Positions 24,311 through 36,355 of a DNA stretch of 64,000 nt are shown one piece after another (positions within the stretch are counted from its first letter, which is position 1; every line of letters starts with the position of its first letter). This DNA is from Lepidodermella squamata (lineage: Eukaryota; Gastrotricha): the NCBI GenBank assembly GCA_047495785.1, contig JBLDXI010000036.1, positions 558,001-622,000 of the forward strand, read 5' to 3'. The notes under the pieces were generated by a model that saw only the letters and a list, made by a program, of their open reading frames with translations, was not told the DNA's origin and did no database searches. The position numbers and the translations under genes are program-made.

Positions 24311-24406
24311 TAGCTTTTATTTTGAAATCGTTTGAAAAATCATAAACTAATGGGGTTCTATCAGCATTTTCCCCTATCCATTCTGGAGCTGTTATCAAGT
24401 TATTCC

Positions 24407-27400
24407 TTATTCATTGATAATAGGCTCAATTAGGGGTTTTGCCTCTGGTTTATCAAAAGGCAATCGAAGATGTTCAATGTCATTCGTCTCAAAATCGTCA
24501 AACTATTTATTTATTTATTTTTATTTGAAAGCTCATACGCCCAAGAGAGGGCAGCTTGACAATGTTAAGGAAAACAACATATAATTGCAGGACAAGTTCA
24601 GATTATAGGACAGGAAAGGTGTAGTAGGAGAAAACAAAGTTATAGATCAGACACTCGATCAATTATGTTCTGATGTAACTGAGCAACAAAATCGCAACAA
24701 GAAACGTTAAGTACAGCATAGCAGTATAAACTGTAATCATAAAAATAAAATCACAAATTTCATCTCAAGCATAACCAGAACAAGGCCTCCGCTAATTTTT
24801 ATTTAACTTTAATTTCCCAGCATTGGTAGAGTAACAATGATTGTACACAGCTTCGCGGCATTCCTTGGCCGATGCTGCTTGATGAGCTTCGGTCGGCAGT
24901 ACGTTCCACCAGTCCGGCCCGCGATAGCTCAAGCTTAGCGTACCGCGTTCCTTTTTGAAAGTTGGTTTGAACATTGGTTCAGAGCGGCGAACATCGTAGG
25001 TACTGATTTCGTTTAGCCGGAACAATGTTTGCATCGCTACTGGTGCTTGATGGTGTAAGCAGCTCCAAATCAAAGTTGCAAGGTGAATAGCGTGTTTTTG
25101 ATTGACGTCGACCCAACCAAGACGGCGTCTCAACGGTTCAGGGTCGGCCAAGGGATGTGCCCCGCAAATGGCACGCACGGCTCGGTCTTGTGTTGACTGA
25201 AGTTTAGCCAGATTTGTCGGTGCTGCTTGGCCTAATGTGATGTCGCCGTAGTTCAAATGGCTGAATACCAATCCATTCGCCATCATTATTGCCGTTCTGC
25301 GATCAACAAACTTCGTGGCTAATTTCAAAGCATAGAGACCCCTCCTCGCCTTGCTTTTGATGTTTTTGATTTGCTTTTTGAATGTCAGTTTGTCATCGAT
25401 TATAAATCCAAGGGTGACCATTTCACTTGAAGCTTTCACAACAGTATCTCCGATAGCGATGGCAAAGTTTGGTGTTGAAGGAATCGCGCATTTCAAAATC
25501 AAAAACTGAGATTTCTTCCCGTTTACCATTAACGAGTTGTTTGCTAGCCAAGAACAGACACGATTCATTTCCTGTTGTAATACTGAGCGCAACTCATTGA
25601 CGTTCTTGCTCGCAAAACATACCGTTATATCGTCAGCGTATTGCTTAATTTTGCAGCGTGTTACGACCGACGGCAACTCGTTGACGTAGACAGTGAACAT
25701 GAGTGGGCCCAGCACCGACCCTTGCGGCACTCCATGATGAATCGCTTCGAACGCAGATAACTCGCAGTTCACTTTTGTAGCTTGCCTTCGATCGCTCAGA
25801 TAATTTCGCAATAGTCGAAGTGCTGCTTCTGACAGACCGGCGCTGCGAAAGGACTCGATAATACCCTCATGATTTAAGGTATCAAACGCCTTCGATAAAT
25901 CTATCGAGATTGCGCCGACAATCTTCCCTTCACACATTGCTATTCGCCAGTCCTCCGTGAACTCGGCAACACACGTGTCCGTTGAGTGTCTCTCGCGAAA
26001 ACCGTGCTGAGCTGGCGAAAGGAACTTTGAGAGATGAATCTTGAGCTGAGCAGCTAAGCAGCGCTCAAACGTACGAGCAACTGGGGATGTTATCGAAATT
26101 GGCCGATAGTTGCCAACATCCAGTCGATTGCCAGACCTATGAAGCGGGCTAACAATTGACGCCTTCCAATCATCAATAAAGATGCCTTCAGAAATCGCTA
26201 AATTGAAAAGTTGTACCAAATACGGGGCAATTGTCGGTTTTGCAAGTTTCAGTATACTCTCTGGAATTCCGTCAAAACCAGTTGTTGTTTTATACGTCAA
26301 CCTATCGATGGCCGCTTCAACCTCGGCTGTTGAAACGGAACGAAAATCGAATGTATGCTTTGACCGGAGGCGTCGAATAAAGTTGAGACCAGTTGCCAGA
26401 GCTTGAGCAGTTTTTGCACCTGCTTGAACGAAGAAAACGTTGAAGGAATTCGCTTTCTCGGCAGATGCTTCTTTTCCCAGATCAGTAAACGACCCGCCTT
26501 TCTTTGATTTGGGCCTGAAGTCACCAATAACACGCCATAATTTCCGCGGGTCTCGCCCAGCATCGGAAATTCGCTTTCGATATTTAGCTCTTCGTTCTTT
26601 CCGACGCAGTCTCTGGCGTTGACGTCGAGAGAGATTCGGGTTCATCGCCACTCGACGGTTGTTTCTAACGTTCGGCTTCTTGACGATTAATGGCGCAACT
26701 TCGTTCAACACTTCTAGTAGGCAACATTTCAGCTTTTGCCATAGGCTCTCACAGCCAAGTTTGCTACAGTCCAACTTGCCAAGTCTTTCTTTCAAGCGGC
26801 CATTCAGCTTTTCCGAGTCGACACCACGAAGATCACGAATCACGCGAACGCTGGACGTGCAAGCCTTGACGTCGCCTTTGTCGCGAATGACCATTGTAGT
26901 TCCATAGTGATCACTGAGACCAACGACTGTTCCACTTTCTGCCTTCTCGGTATCCGGGATGTTAGACCAGAAGTGATCCAAGCATTTGCCTGAAGCAGGT
27001 CGAGTAACGATGTTGGAGTAGGCTGGTTGCAGACCAAAGTCGCCAAAAACTTCTTTCAAGCCATCAGAAACCTTCGGATTCAGCAAGTTCCAGTTGAAAT
27101 CTCCTGAGATCATATGGTAATGGGCTTGCGTAGCCATACAATCTGTGAGAAACTGTTCGATTTCATCCGCGTCGGCGTTGGTGAATGCTTCGCTGTTAGT
27201 GGGACTCCGATAGATAGCAGTTATAGCTAAACGCTTGCCTGACGGAAGTTGGACGACGCATTGCCGATTTTCGATTGTTTTTGATGGAATTGTTTGATCT
27301 GAGATGACCTTATAAGACTTGTAGATCAGCAAACCGACTCCGCCGGCCTTCTTCTGACTACGGCCTTTCCACAGGCATTCATAGCCAAGGTAGGGATCCT

Positions 27401-29063
27401 TGAGATTTAGATTAGCTTGAAATTCATCCTCGACGTAGCTAGGCGTACAGCCATCGGGAATTTTCGTTTCACCTACTAGTATCGCCATCGGGCGGATGAC
27501 CTCTGCGAATTCTGCGAGTTCGGGCAATTTTTCGACAGTTAGCAATCCATTCAGATTCGCGTGAAAGCATGCGTGAAGCTCAGCTGAAAAGCGTGATTCG
27601 AACAGGTCGCCATCCACAACATCCATAAATATCCGCCACCACTGAAATCGATCGAATTGCTCAGGATTTGGGATGGCCAACAATAGAATCCTTAATGTCC
27701 TCCCAAACCCTTCCATTTCAGACGGAGGAATGCACTTATGAATCACGGCGTTCCGCCGCTGAGCAAATTCCTTTTCCTCCAGATAGGCCAATTTCAGGCT
27801 TCCAAATTGTTCAACTATAAATTCAGCTACGAACCTATAGGCTATTTCGTTGCTAGGAAACCTCGCCCCTGTCTCAATGAATCTCGAGAGATAATCGATT
27901 TTGCTATTTTTCAACTCGTTTTCCGATGTTTCCGCAGCTTCAACCTTCGTGAAAGTAGCTTTATAGTGTCTGGCGAAGCTCAATACTTCCATCACAACCA
28001 CTACGCAATTTTTGAAGATGAAATAGCTGATATTTAGACCGTTGACTCCGCATACCGTGATGAAACAGACTCGCATAACGAGGAAAGTGCCGTCCTGTAA
28101 AAGGCGCAATCCAAGCGCAACAATTTCCTGGACCCTCGTGAATTCTGGCGAGGGTTTCGCGTCGAAGTAAGACGGGTGCTGCTGGCGGATCCATCGCAAA
28201 AAGCCAGAGCTGGAACATTCGTCGAAAAACCGATGCAGCGCTAATAGGTAAGCGACTCGAATGCCTGTGGCGATTTCACGGTATCGCACGATATCGAGAT
28301 TCGACAGCGAATCAACAAAATCGAAAATATCCGCCAGGGTTCCGACGTAGCCGAGAACCAGCTGCCGGGCTGTTTCATCGCCGATTTTGTCCTCGGAATT
28401 AGCGAGCCATAGATTGAAGATAACGATGAAAGTTGCGAACATTTCGAAGGCTCGCGACCACTCGAAAATGTATAGCTCAGCCCCGAATAACGAGATCTTT
28501 TCGAAATTCAACTCATCATAACTCGAACCATTAGGATTTGCTTGGAAGGCTAGACAAAGCAGGATAGAATCCTGCTGCCCGAAGGCTGATACGTAGTAAG
28601 TCATAGCAGCTAGATAGGTTGAGATTGAAATGATCGAAAGCCGAGTGGCTGAGGTAGTCGCAACCGCGCTGTCCAGGTCGTCATTCGTATCGGCTTCTCT
28701 GTCGACGAACAACCTTTTCCCGATGCGGTAAATCATTTCGAAAAAGTATTGGCACACAGCTATGCCGAACATTACGTAAATTTGAGCATCACTCAAGAAC
28801 ATGCTCGTTTGAATTGCGGGCTCGATAGCCGATTCATTCCGACGCGAAATGTTGAAGAAAGTCAAACTACCGCCGACGAAGCAATCCGTTGTTGAAATAG
28901 AGGAATTAACGAGTAGATCCCTGAAGTAGATCGATTTTTTCAGACTATAGTCACGAAGCAAAAACAGCCTGGAACAACAGCCGAGTAGTCCGAGGATGAA
29001 ACATATCCTAATGATAATTCCATAGCTTATATCCCAAGCTTTACGCCCATTGCAGTTGTTCAT
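24407..29063 (-). pseudogene. TMEM26-like membrane protein gene interrupted by a LINE
   Basis: Reading starts at 29063. The first roughly 480 codons (29063 to about 27620) contain several membrane segments and TMEM26-family landmarks: the VGTLADIFDFVDS stretch and the LLQDGTFLVMRV...FKNCVVVVMEV stretch. A cytoplasmic extension follows. The frame then runs directly into LINE endonuclease and reverse transcriptase and stops at 24792. Beyond the LINE tail a short open stretch (FDDFETNDIEHLRLPFDKPE, stop at 24407-24409) looks like the original C-terminus of the host gene. The insertion is exonic, so the native protein is disrupted and a chimeric protein of 1423 residues is predicted. TMEM26 function is poorly known. 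Confidence 0.7.
24503..27620 (-). mobile_element. Non-LTR retrotransposon (Jockey/CR1-like LINE)
   Basis: One open frame encodes an apurinic-type endonuclease (GETKIPDG, ISGDFNWN, SDHYG) followed by a reverse transcriptase with DLSKAFDTLNHE, GVPQGSVLGPL and the catalytic YADD. No stops interrupt the frame. The 3' end on the minus strand finishes in a (TAAA)n-like tail at 24503-24526, typical of several LINE clades. The 5' end is inferred where TMEM26-like sequence gives way to the endonuclease. An ORF1 was not found, so the copy is probably 5'-truncated but young. Confidence 0.85.
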
Positions 29064-29598
29064 TGCGTTGTGATGCTACAAACACCAGAACGAAATATCA
29101 ACCATTACTAGACAGCTCGTTCTATCGAAATTTTTGCGTGAATAATTTAGGCGATTGCATTGCATAATTCATGAAATTACGATCGACTAATAAATTCCTT
29201 CTTTTCAACGTGGTTTATTTCCGTCACATGTCGCTAGCAACACAGTTTGATCATCGATAGTTTATACAAGCCTTAGGCTGTGAATTCTCAAAGAGATATG
29301 GTGAATTGTGGACTTGCCAAATTATTGAATTCCGAACCAAACATCATTTAATTCTGTACCAAATTATTCAAACCAGTTCCAAGTCCCCAATTTAACCCTA
29401 ACCCAACTCTAACCATTTAGAGTGATTAGGTATTAAATGAATGAAATTGGGTGCGGCATCAAGATTTCCCCTTCACAAAACTTGAAATTACAAGCCGGCA
29501 GTATCACATAAATTCATTGAATAAATTCGGAATTAGGTGGCTCGACAAAGGATCATTTTATATTGAATGAAACACATTATTATTTAAGATGTTGTCTA
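29064..29598. other. Intergenic, nothing recognised
   Basis: AT-rich sequence between two divergently spaced minus-strand genes. It probably contains the TMEM26-like promoter and the receptor 3' region. No coding structure or repeat was identified. Confidence 0.4.
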
Positions 29599-30804
29599 TC
29601 AAGCAGGAAACACAATCGAGCGATTAACAAATCTGTAGTATTTTCGCTGAAGCCAGATCAAAATCGGTTTTGTCCAGCCGGGCTTGATCATGAGCACGCA
29701 GTTTCCAATAACTATTTCCAAAATGATACAATACGGCGATACCTTTCCCAGGTTTGGATCAACTAATTGCAGCCCGAAATTATACCAAAAATGCTCCATG
29801 ATAGACCCGAACAGAGCTGGAATGTGAAAGGTTACATAGATGAAGAAAATAGCCACTGATTGCTGCGCGAAAAACACCTCACGAGCCCGCCATTCCGCCA
29901 GTTTCTCCGCCAGAGATTTCTGGTGCAAGTTAGAAGAAGCATCGCTTGTCTTTTTAGGAGCCAATCCACTCGTCATCGAACCTACCAATTGCTTCTTAGC
30001 CCGTCTAATACAATCGTAGATTTTGTAGTAGTTCATAGCGAGGAATGAAGCTGGAATGTAAACGGCAGCTGCGTAGTACATCATGATGATGAAGCCCGAG
30101 TCCAAATTGCCGACCAAACGGAAGTGATACGGCGCGCAGACCAAAGCAACCCTCCCATCAGGAAACGCTAGCAATTCCCGCCGCCATGTCGCATGAGGCC
30201 ACAGGCCAATGAAAACAGGGAGGATAATGCAAGCCACAACCATCACAGCGACCACCCCAAGCAGTTTCTTTGTATTAGCTCGGTAATTGGGGCTGTTGGA
30301 TAGGATGCAAAGCCGGCGTTCGTAGGAAATCAACATTTTCGTGAATGTTCCGAACGCCCCGGTTGCGTAGAGCAGCCAATAGACGCCCTCACAGGTTCGG
30401 TCACCCAGGTCCCAGGATCCTGTATTAACGGTCATCAACAAACCTACAGTCTGATCACATGCGAAGAGAATATTTCGAACTCCATCAATTGCGACAAGCA
30501 TTAGAAGCTCGCGCTTCACCCGGCGTTTGAAGTAAATGTAACAGCTCATTGCAGTAGTGAAAATCACGATTATTGATGTAAAGAGGTTCAGCAGAACCCA
30601 GGGTAGGCGGCTTTCGAAGGTTTCGAGGTAGAAGTTGTGGTACCAGCTGATGAACTGCGGCCGGGGTCCGTTGTAGCCAGCATCGGGCAAGTAAATGCTT
30701 ATCCAACCATTTTCCAAAAATTCTACTGGCCTTGCAGTTTGATTCAATGCAGCGCGAAGCTGCATGGATGCAAAGTTAAAAGTAGAGTTCTGAGTTGAAT
30801 TCAT
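29599..30804 (-). CDS. Seven-transmembrane receptor A (rhodopsin-like GPCR fold)
   Basis: A single-exon protein of 401 residues with an N-glycosylated N-terminus (NSTQNST) and seven hydrophobic segments. TM3 ends in SYERRLCILS in the position of the DRY motif, and TM5 ends MNYYKIYDCIRR. TM7 lacks NPxxY and reads LMIKPGW. It is closely similar to the gene at 39305-40510 and more distantly to 32444-34789. The ERR motif and local expansion fit invertebrate peptide or chemosensory receptors, but no established family could be assigned. Confidence 0.75.
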   Translation of the reverse strand: MNSTQNSTFNFASMQLRAALNQTARPVEFLENGWISIYLPDAGYNGPRPQFISWYHNFYLETFESRLPWVLLNLFTSIIVIFTTAMSCYIYFKRRVKRELLMLVAIDGVRNILFACDQTVGLLMTVNTGSWDLGDRTCEGVYWLLYATGAFGTFTKMLISYERRLCILSNSPNYRANTKKLLGVVAVMVVACIILPVFIGLWPHATWRRELLAFPDGRVALVCAPYHFRLVGNLDSGFIIMMYYAAAVYIPASFLAMNYYKIYDCIRRAKKQLVGSMTSGLAPKKTSDASSNLHQKSLAEKLAEWRAREVFFAQQSVAIFFIYVTFHIPALFGSIMEHFWYNFGLQLVDPNLGKVSPYCIILEIVIGNCVLMIKPGWTKPILIWLQRKYYRFVNRSIVFPA

Positions 30805-31199
30805 TGCGGGAAATAAAAAAACCGGGAATTGAAATGATCGTCAACTTTCGAGACCTAGCAAGGCGTTAATGCTGCTTATCTGATGCTACGCAAGTGTGTC
30901 TGGAGCACTGATCTATTCGAGCTGCGAAAATCCATTTTTTTATTAGCCATCTCACCCTAAGATCAGTTTGGCATTGATTTTTACGAGAAAATCTTAATCT
31001 TACAACAATTGTCGTTGCAAAATAGAGGGGTCTTAATTTTCGCGGAACCAAAATTGCCTGTAAGCGGAACCAAATTTATGAATTTCCAACGGGCCTAAAA
31101 CCCATTTTCGAAGCTTTTAGGAATGCCATGATTGATCGACATAATTTAAAATAAATTGTCCTCCGAAAAATTAGTGGCCGGGGGGAACCGGGGGATTTC

Positions 31200-31389
31200 T
31201 ACTGTTTTATGACCTATTGTCGATCCTATTATTATTAGACAGAACCCATGGGCATCGATCGTGCGTAGGTCCAAATTTTACCATACGATCTACGTACTTA
31301 TATGGTAAAAGGTGCGATAAGGTCGAGCCCATACAATCTACCCCAGTGTTAAATTGAGATAAAGCCAGGGTCTACTTTTTTAAGACTGG
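31200..31389. mobile_element. Degenerate copy of the TA-flanked MITE (inverted orientation)
   Basis: Matches the 3912-4148 element in reverse orientation (ending AAGACTGGG, with the GGGCATCGATC and GACCTATTGTCGATC blocks) but is truncated and diverged. It lies next to a single foldback arm, as at 3.1-4.4 kb. Confidence 0.7.
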
Positions 31390-31498
31390 GCAATGATGTC
31401 GTTTGCCAGGCGTGCCTTTCTTCTTGTGGCGAATTCAACGCCGCAATGTGGCAACGCCGTTCGCTAAGTGCTGTCGTTGCGTGAGGATGTGAGGAGAC

Positions 31499-31829
31499 AT
31501 AGACAACACTGTAACAGATAGGACACCAACAATCTTTCCATAGTGAATTTATTCGAGCTGAATTTGCAAAGAGTGCGGCACGCGATTAATTTCAAAGATA
31601 ATTAAAAATAAAAGCCACAGGTACCACTTTCGAAAATTTCGAGTTTCTGCTCATCAATACTAGAAACTAGAAGCAGCCCTCTTTTCAATGATACCAGGTA
31701 CACCTGGTGGTCCCTTATGGATAATTTTCTAAAATTCGCCAAAAAGTGCTATTTTCCGTGTTTTTGGGCAAAATTTTCATTCTTCTGCCACGGTTGGCTC
31801 TTTCGTAAAAATTGTGAAAAATTTGAAAA
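31499..31829. mobile_element. Single arm of the foldback element
   Basis: Begins CATAGACAACACTGTAACAG like the 3139 arm and follows it for about 330 bp with many substitutions and small deletions. The second arm is absent, so it is a dead relic. Confidence 0.75.
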
Positions 31830-32443
31830 CGACGTTTTTAAAGTGAAAATAAATTACAAGAAACGGCGCGCGAAACCCGGCGTTTTAGGTTAAGAGATGA
31901 AGATCGAGGTCTTGTGGTCGCTGCAAAAAATTGATCTTTGCGTAAACGTGCTTGTTGTGAATGAGATTTTTTGCTGATCGCTGCTAATGAGGTTATTTTA
32001 TGACCTTCGTACCTCATTAAAAAATAACACGAAAATCAGTCGTTTTATTCGAGCCCCGGCGTCCTAGTACATCTCATGCGGATAGCGGGTTGTTGCTCGA
32101 TCGATGTGGCGCTCAGGTCGCGGAACTAGCCGATGAAGTACGGCCTCGAGCCATTGAAATCACGGTCCGGCAAATCAGCCGAAATCCACGAGCTCGTGAG
32201 TGGCATTTGAGCGAGTGAAAAATACCGGCCAGTGTTTTCAGTCGACTTCTATTGCTGCGGATGATGTTTGTATCTCACCGCTTTTCTTGTCGCTTCTCAA
32301 ATCGTATCTTTTACGACTCCGCTATAATTTCCAGATGAACATCACTCGTACCGCGGGGATTTTCTTATTTTTGTTTAATTAAAAGTTCATTTTTCAAGTC
32401 ATACAAGTGTACAAGTCAACAAAAATGTTAGCAAAAACATTCG
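31830..32443. other. Intergenic, with a receptor-gene remnant
   Basis: Around 32106-32165 the text GGCGCTCAGGTCGCGGAACT...CCATTGAAATC resembles 34643-34700 of receptor B, so a small duplicated piece of that gene probably lies here. Nothing else was recognised. Confidence 0.4.
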
Positions 32444-34789
32444 TTACTTTGGTCTAATCCGAATGACTTTGACCGAATTCAAAGTCGTTGTGTTTTGCCG
32501 ATCATTTGCGCCACCCATTGTTTTCATTGTTTTAGTCGCACCTGGTGGCGTTGCAATGGCTACGCGGTTCGACGGTTTTAGCATGCGAACTATAGCTGAA
32601 GCTGCGATCTCGAACAAGATAACCGCGTGGCTGTACTTGGTCAAGTCGCCTGTCGCGAAACGAGGCCCAATCTCAGCGTAGCCCAGCTGCAAAGCAATGT
32701 GAACAGCCATCGGCAGTTGGCACACGTTGTACACGAGAACAGCAGCGACGGATTGTTTGGCGAAGAATAATTCGCGCTGGTACCACTGCGCCTCCCGATC
32801 CGTACCTTGCAGCTTTGAACGCCAGCCCAAACGAACAGAACGAATTTGAGAAAATATTTTCCTTCAATCAAACATCGACTGCTATAACGATCGCAAAACT
32901 GTTTAGGAAGTTCTTACCAATAGTTGAAAGCTAAACCAAACGTTGTTGCTTGGATGATAATGCAGAAAACAACGAGTACCAGGACGAGAACGTCCGAGGA
33001 GCCGACGAAGCGATACGGGAACACGCCGCACAGGTCGATGGCTGTGTTGTTGTTGACGCCATCGACCACCAGCCGCTGGTGGGCCATTATCGGTAACGGA
33101 GCAAACGTAAATATTACATTAGCAACTGCGCAAATGACGAACGAACAGATGGCGAGAATCATCAGCTAAAACAAATTCAAATTATAATTTTAAAAATTCT
33201 CTCGTTAACAACAGCCGCTTTTATACCAAATTCGGGGCTAGCGTGTGCGTCATTAATTAAGCCAGTGGTTCTCAAACTATTTTCGCTCCCGGCTCCCGGT
33301 CAAAAATGGCGGCCGGCTCGCGACCTTTCCGGCCGCATTGCCTCTTGAACCCTCTACCGGCCGCTTGTAATAATAAAATAGGACCTTCCCGGCCGAACGC
33401 CTCTATAATCGAGAATTGAAGTTTTCGAGTGCGCTTTTAAGCGGATTGTTTATTAAATTAGGGTTTGAGCAGTGGTTCTTCACTGAATGTTTACGCGACC
33501 CCTGATTGGTCATTCAAATGAGGTCGCTACCAATCACTCTCAAAAATTCGAAAAGTGAAAGATATTTTGTGTAACATTTTGGCCAATAAATATTTGGCCT
33601 CCAAACTCCAAAATCTTAACCCGTGAATTATTTAACCTTTGCGAGCGAAGCGAGCTTTAGCTGACGATATTTTTCCAGAATTCCTTCTGAAAATGGGCTA
33701 AAAATGCGTTGAAAAGGGATTTGAGTGTTTCTCACCGCAAGCTAGGCTAGGCCGTAAGCGATTCGTGCAGTAGACATTTCGAAGGGGAATCTAGAGCTGC
33801 GCAATTGCCTTGCAGGCTGTTCGTGAACAAGTTGGTAATTGCGTCTGGGGCTTCTCCTTATAATGACAGATTTCAAAGTGAATCAGCGAGCGAAGCGAAG
33901 CAACGTTTAAGAAAATTATGGCTATTTATCTTTTGGATACGTCGAATTTTGCTGGAAATGTGCACAAATTATGTGAAACCCTGGACTATTTCCCTCGAAA
34001 GAGCCGTCCGGCCGCACGCAATGCAAGAGATAGGCGGACCTCTGCCGGCCGCAGAAATGGGCCTCGCCGGCCGCATGCGGCCGGAAAAACGGGGTTTGAG
34101 AACCACTGAATTAAGCTATTTTTTTTGTTTCGCTGCTATGGGAACAAAACAAAACATGACCAACTATTCCTCCGGAGAGCATAAATGCTGTTTAAACAGC
34201 CATTTTTAGCGATTAATTCGAGGATGTGGCATTATTAGCGACATAATGAGCGAGGAAATATCCTAAGAAGATCGATATTTGCAAATTTTACTTTAGCCGA
34301 GGTGGGTCGATACATGCTTGACGATGTGACGCACAGCCGCCGTTCGTAGCTGATGAGAAAGTAGACGAAATTGCCAAAAGACCCAACCGAACTCGTAATC
34401 CAGTACATGAGCGAACAAGCGGCCGGGCCGGCTTCCCAGTAGCCAGTTGGCAAAGGGATCAGCATGCCGACGCAACTATTCAGGGCGTAGATGATGTTGC
34501 GAACGGTAAGCATGCAGCACAACATGATGAAACTGCTGTTGACGCCGCGTTTGTAGTAGACCACCAAGTTAGCGATGCTGGCTGCTATCGCTAAGACAGC
34601 TGTTATGACAATGGTCAGTGTATACGGCAGTCGATCTTCGATTGAAGGTCGGCTCAGGTCGTGGAAGAAGCCGATGAAGTACGGCCGCGAGCCATTGAAG
34701 CCGCGGTCTTCGATATCAGCCGAGATCCAAGCCCCGCCTGGCAGCAAATTTGCTGCTGCTGCTGCCTGATAAAGAATGCTGTCGTTCAT
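32444..34789 (-). CDS. Seven-transmembrane receptor B, three exons
   Basis: Exons on the minus strand are 34789-34292, 33165-32918 and 32862-32444. Introns of 1126 and 55 bp have GT donors (GTAAAA, GTAAGA) and acceptors TTTTAG and TTGAAG. Phases agree, and the junctions restore positions matching receptor A: AK before the TM4 segment, and the NYWKIF context corresponding to NYYKIY in A. TM3 ends with SYERRLCVTS. The larger intron contains a hAT-like element. The long C-terminal tail is rich in basic residues and threonine. It is a diverged paralogue of receptors A and C; the ligand is unknown. Confidence 0.7.
33263..34108. mobile_element. Non-autonomous hAT-like element in the receptor B intron
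   Basis: Terminal repeats CAGTGGTTCTCAAAC and GTTTGAGAACCACTG bound 846 bp. The 8-bp duplication AATTAAGC lies at 33255-33262 and 34109-34116. GGCCGC/CGGCCG motifs recur near both ends. No transposase frame. CAGTGGTTCTCAA is a widespread hAT-type terminus. Confidence 0.92.
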
Positions 34790-36117
34790 CTGATGTCTTT
34801 CGGAAAATGTTGTCTAGTGCTGAATCCCAACAGCAGATCGGAGGCTTTCAACTGTCAATTCGTTCGACAGGCTACTTCAGCCGCCGCCGCGTGCTCGAAT
34901 AACAGCACAGATATCCGCCCCAAGCAATCATATACCTTGCGAATATACACGATACAGCCCTATATTCCGGAAAAAATTAAAACGTTGTTGTTTGGGCGTC
35001 ACATTTCGGCTTGCTCGATTAGAGGAAACGAGTGGGAAAATTGAAGTTGACAGCTTTAGCTGTAAGATGATTCCTTTGGATCTTGAGTAATGCTTTCGTC
35101 CTCATTCATGCACGGCAAATATTAAAAAAAACAGCGATTTATCGAGTTTGTCCGGGATTGCGAGCCTGAAAGCTGCCGCACTTCGTCTCCTTGGTTGGTG
35201 CTTTGTTATTTAAGCTCATGTTATCTGCTAATTTTAGTTATCGATTGATTAAATACTGGCCAATAGTTGTGAGCTATCGAGACTTCAGCGCTAATATTTC
35301 TTTGTCATAACTGATGGCAGAATTGAAAGCAGGATTTGGAGTTTTCCGCTGACTATCGAGTCATTTCTGATTTTTCGATACTGTTGAATCCATCGAAAAT
35401 CGATCGAAGTGGCTAATGACCCGTTTGGCCATAAATTTATTGGCCGGAATTGAATAATGAACATCTGGAACCATTCAGTAACAAATCCATTCTTAATCTT
35501 AACCGCTTTTCCAGCTGTAATAGTGTCGGATTTCGCCAATATCGATGAAAGCAGAAGTCGATAAATCAGAAATTACCCAATAGCTTGTCAACGGAAAATT
35601 GGATTCAAATCAGGATTTCAATTATGCCATCAGTTATGGTTTATTGACAAAGAAATATCAGTTTAGCAGCACTGAAGATTCAATGGCACACTAACATTCA
35701 TGAGACGTAGCAGGACACCGGAGCTTTAATCCTCCTTAACAAATTTAACCTTAACCTGCTGGACCATTCATCGTATTGATTTGATGCACGAGTTCGCCAA
35801 AAATGGTTTTTTGCTTATTAAAATTTGAAAGATAAGACAAAAACCACTCTTGTCTATCAAGCTCCGGCGTCCTGCTACATCTCATGCTAATAATGGCCAA
35901 TATTCAATCAAACACACCGAAATCAGCAAATACCGGGTAAACAATCATTGACTGTCTGGGCCCACCACTAGCTCCAAGTTCTTGAACTTGGCCTACTCCT
36001 CACGCCATATGGAATCATTTACATTGACGGGATTTCATCACAATTAAATGTGAGCCCGTGGTATTTTTATCCGAAAGTTTGATTTGTAAGTATATGCATT
36101 GCAGCATGTTGATAAGT
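34790..36117. other. Intergenic, nothing recognised
   Basis: AT-rich sequence upstream of receptor B. Open frames here are short, lack signal peptides or domains, and appear to be chance. Confidence 0.4.
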
Positions 36118-36355
36118 TCGACTGTACTTTCTTCTACAGTACTATGTACTCAGCCGTACTATCAACTACGGCTGGATACCGTACAGTCATATACAGCTGC
36201 TATCGACAGTACTTTGACTACAGTTATATTCCGATGTACCATATCGTACGGTTAGCCCGCCGAATTAGAAGTACGGTCGACAAAACTGTACTTTTTATGC
36301 AGTATATTTTACAGTACAACTCGGTACAGCATTAGCTTACTGTACTAGATGTACT
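36118..36355. repeat. Cluster of GTAC palindromes
   Basis: About fourteen GTAC sites, mostly within CAGTAC, TGTACT or CGTAC contexts, fall in roughly 240 bp. That is far above chance for a tetranucleotide. The sequence can pair with itself in many registers. No terminal repeats or duplicated target were found. Confidence 0.5.
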
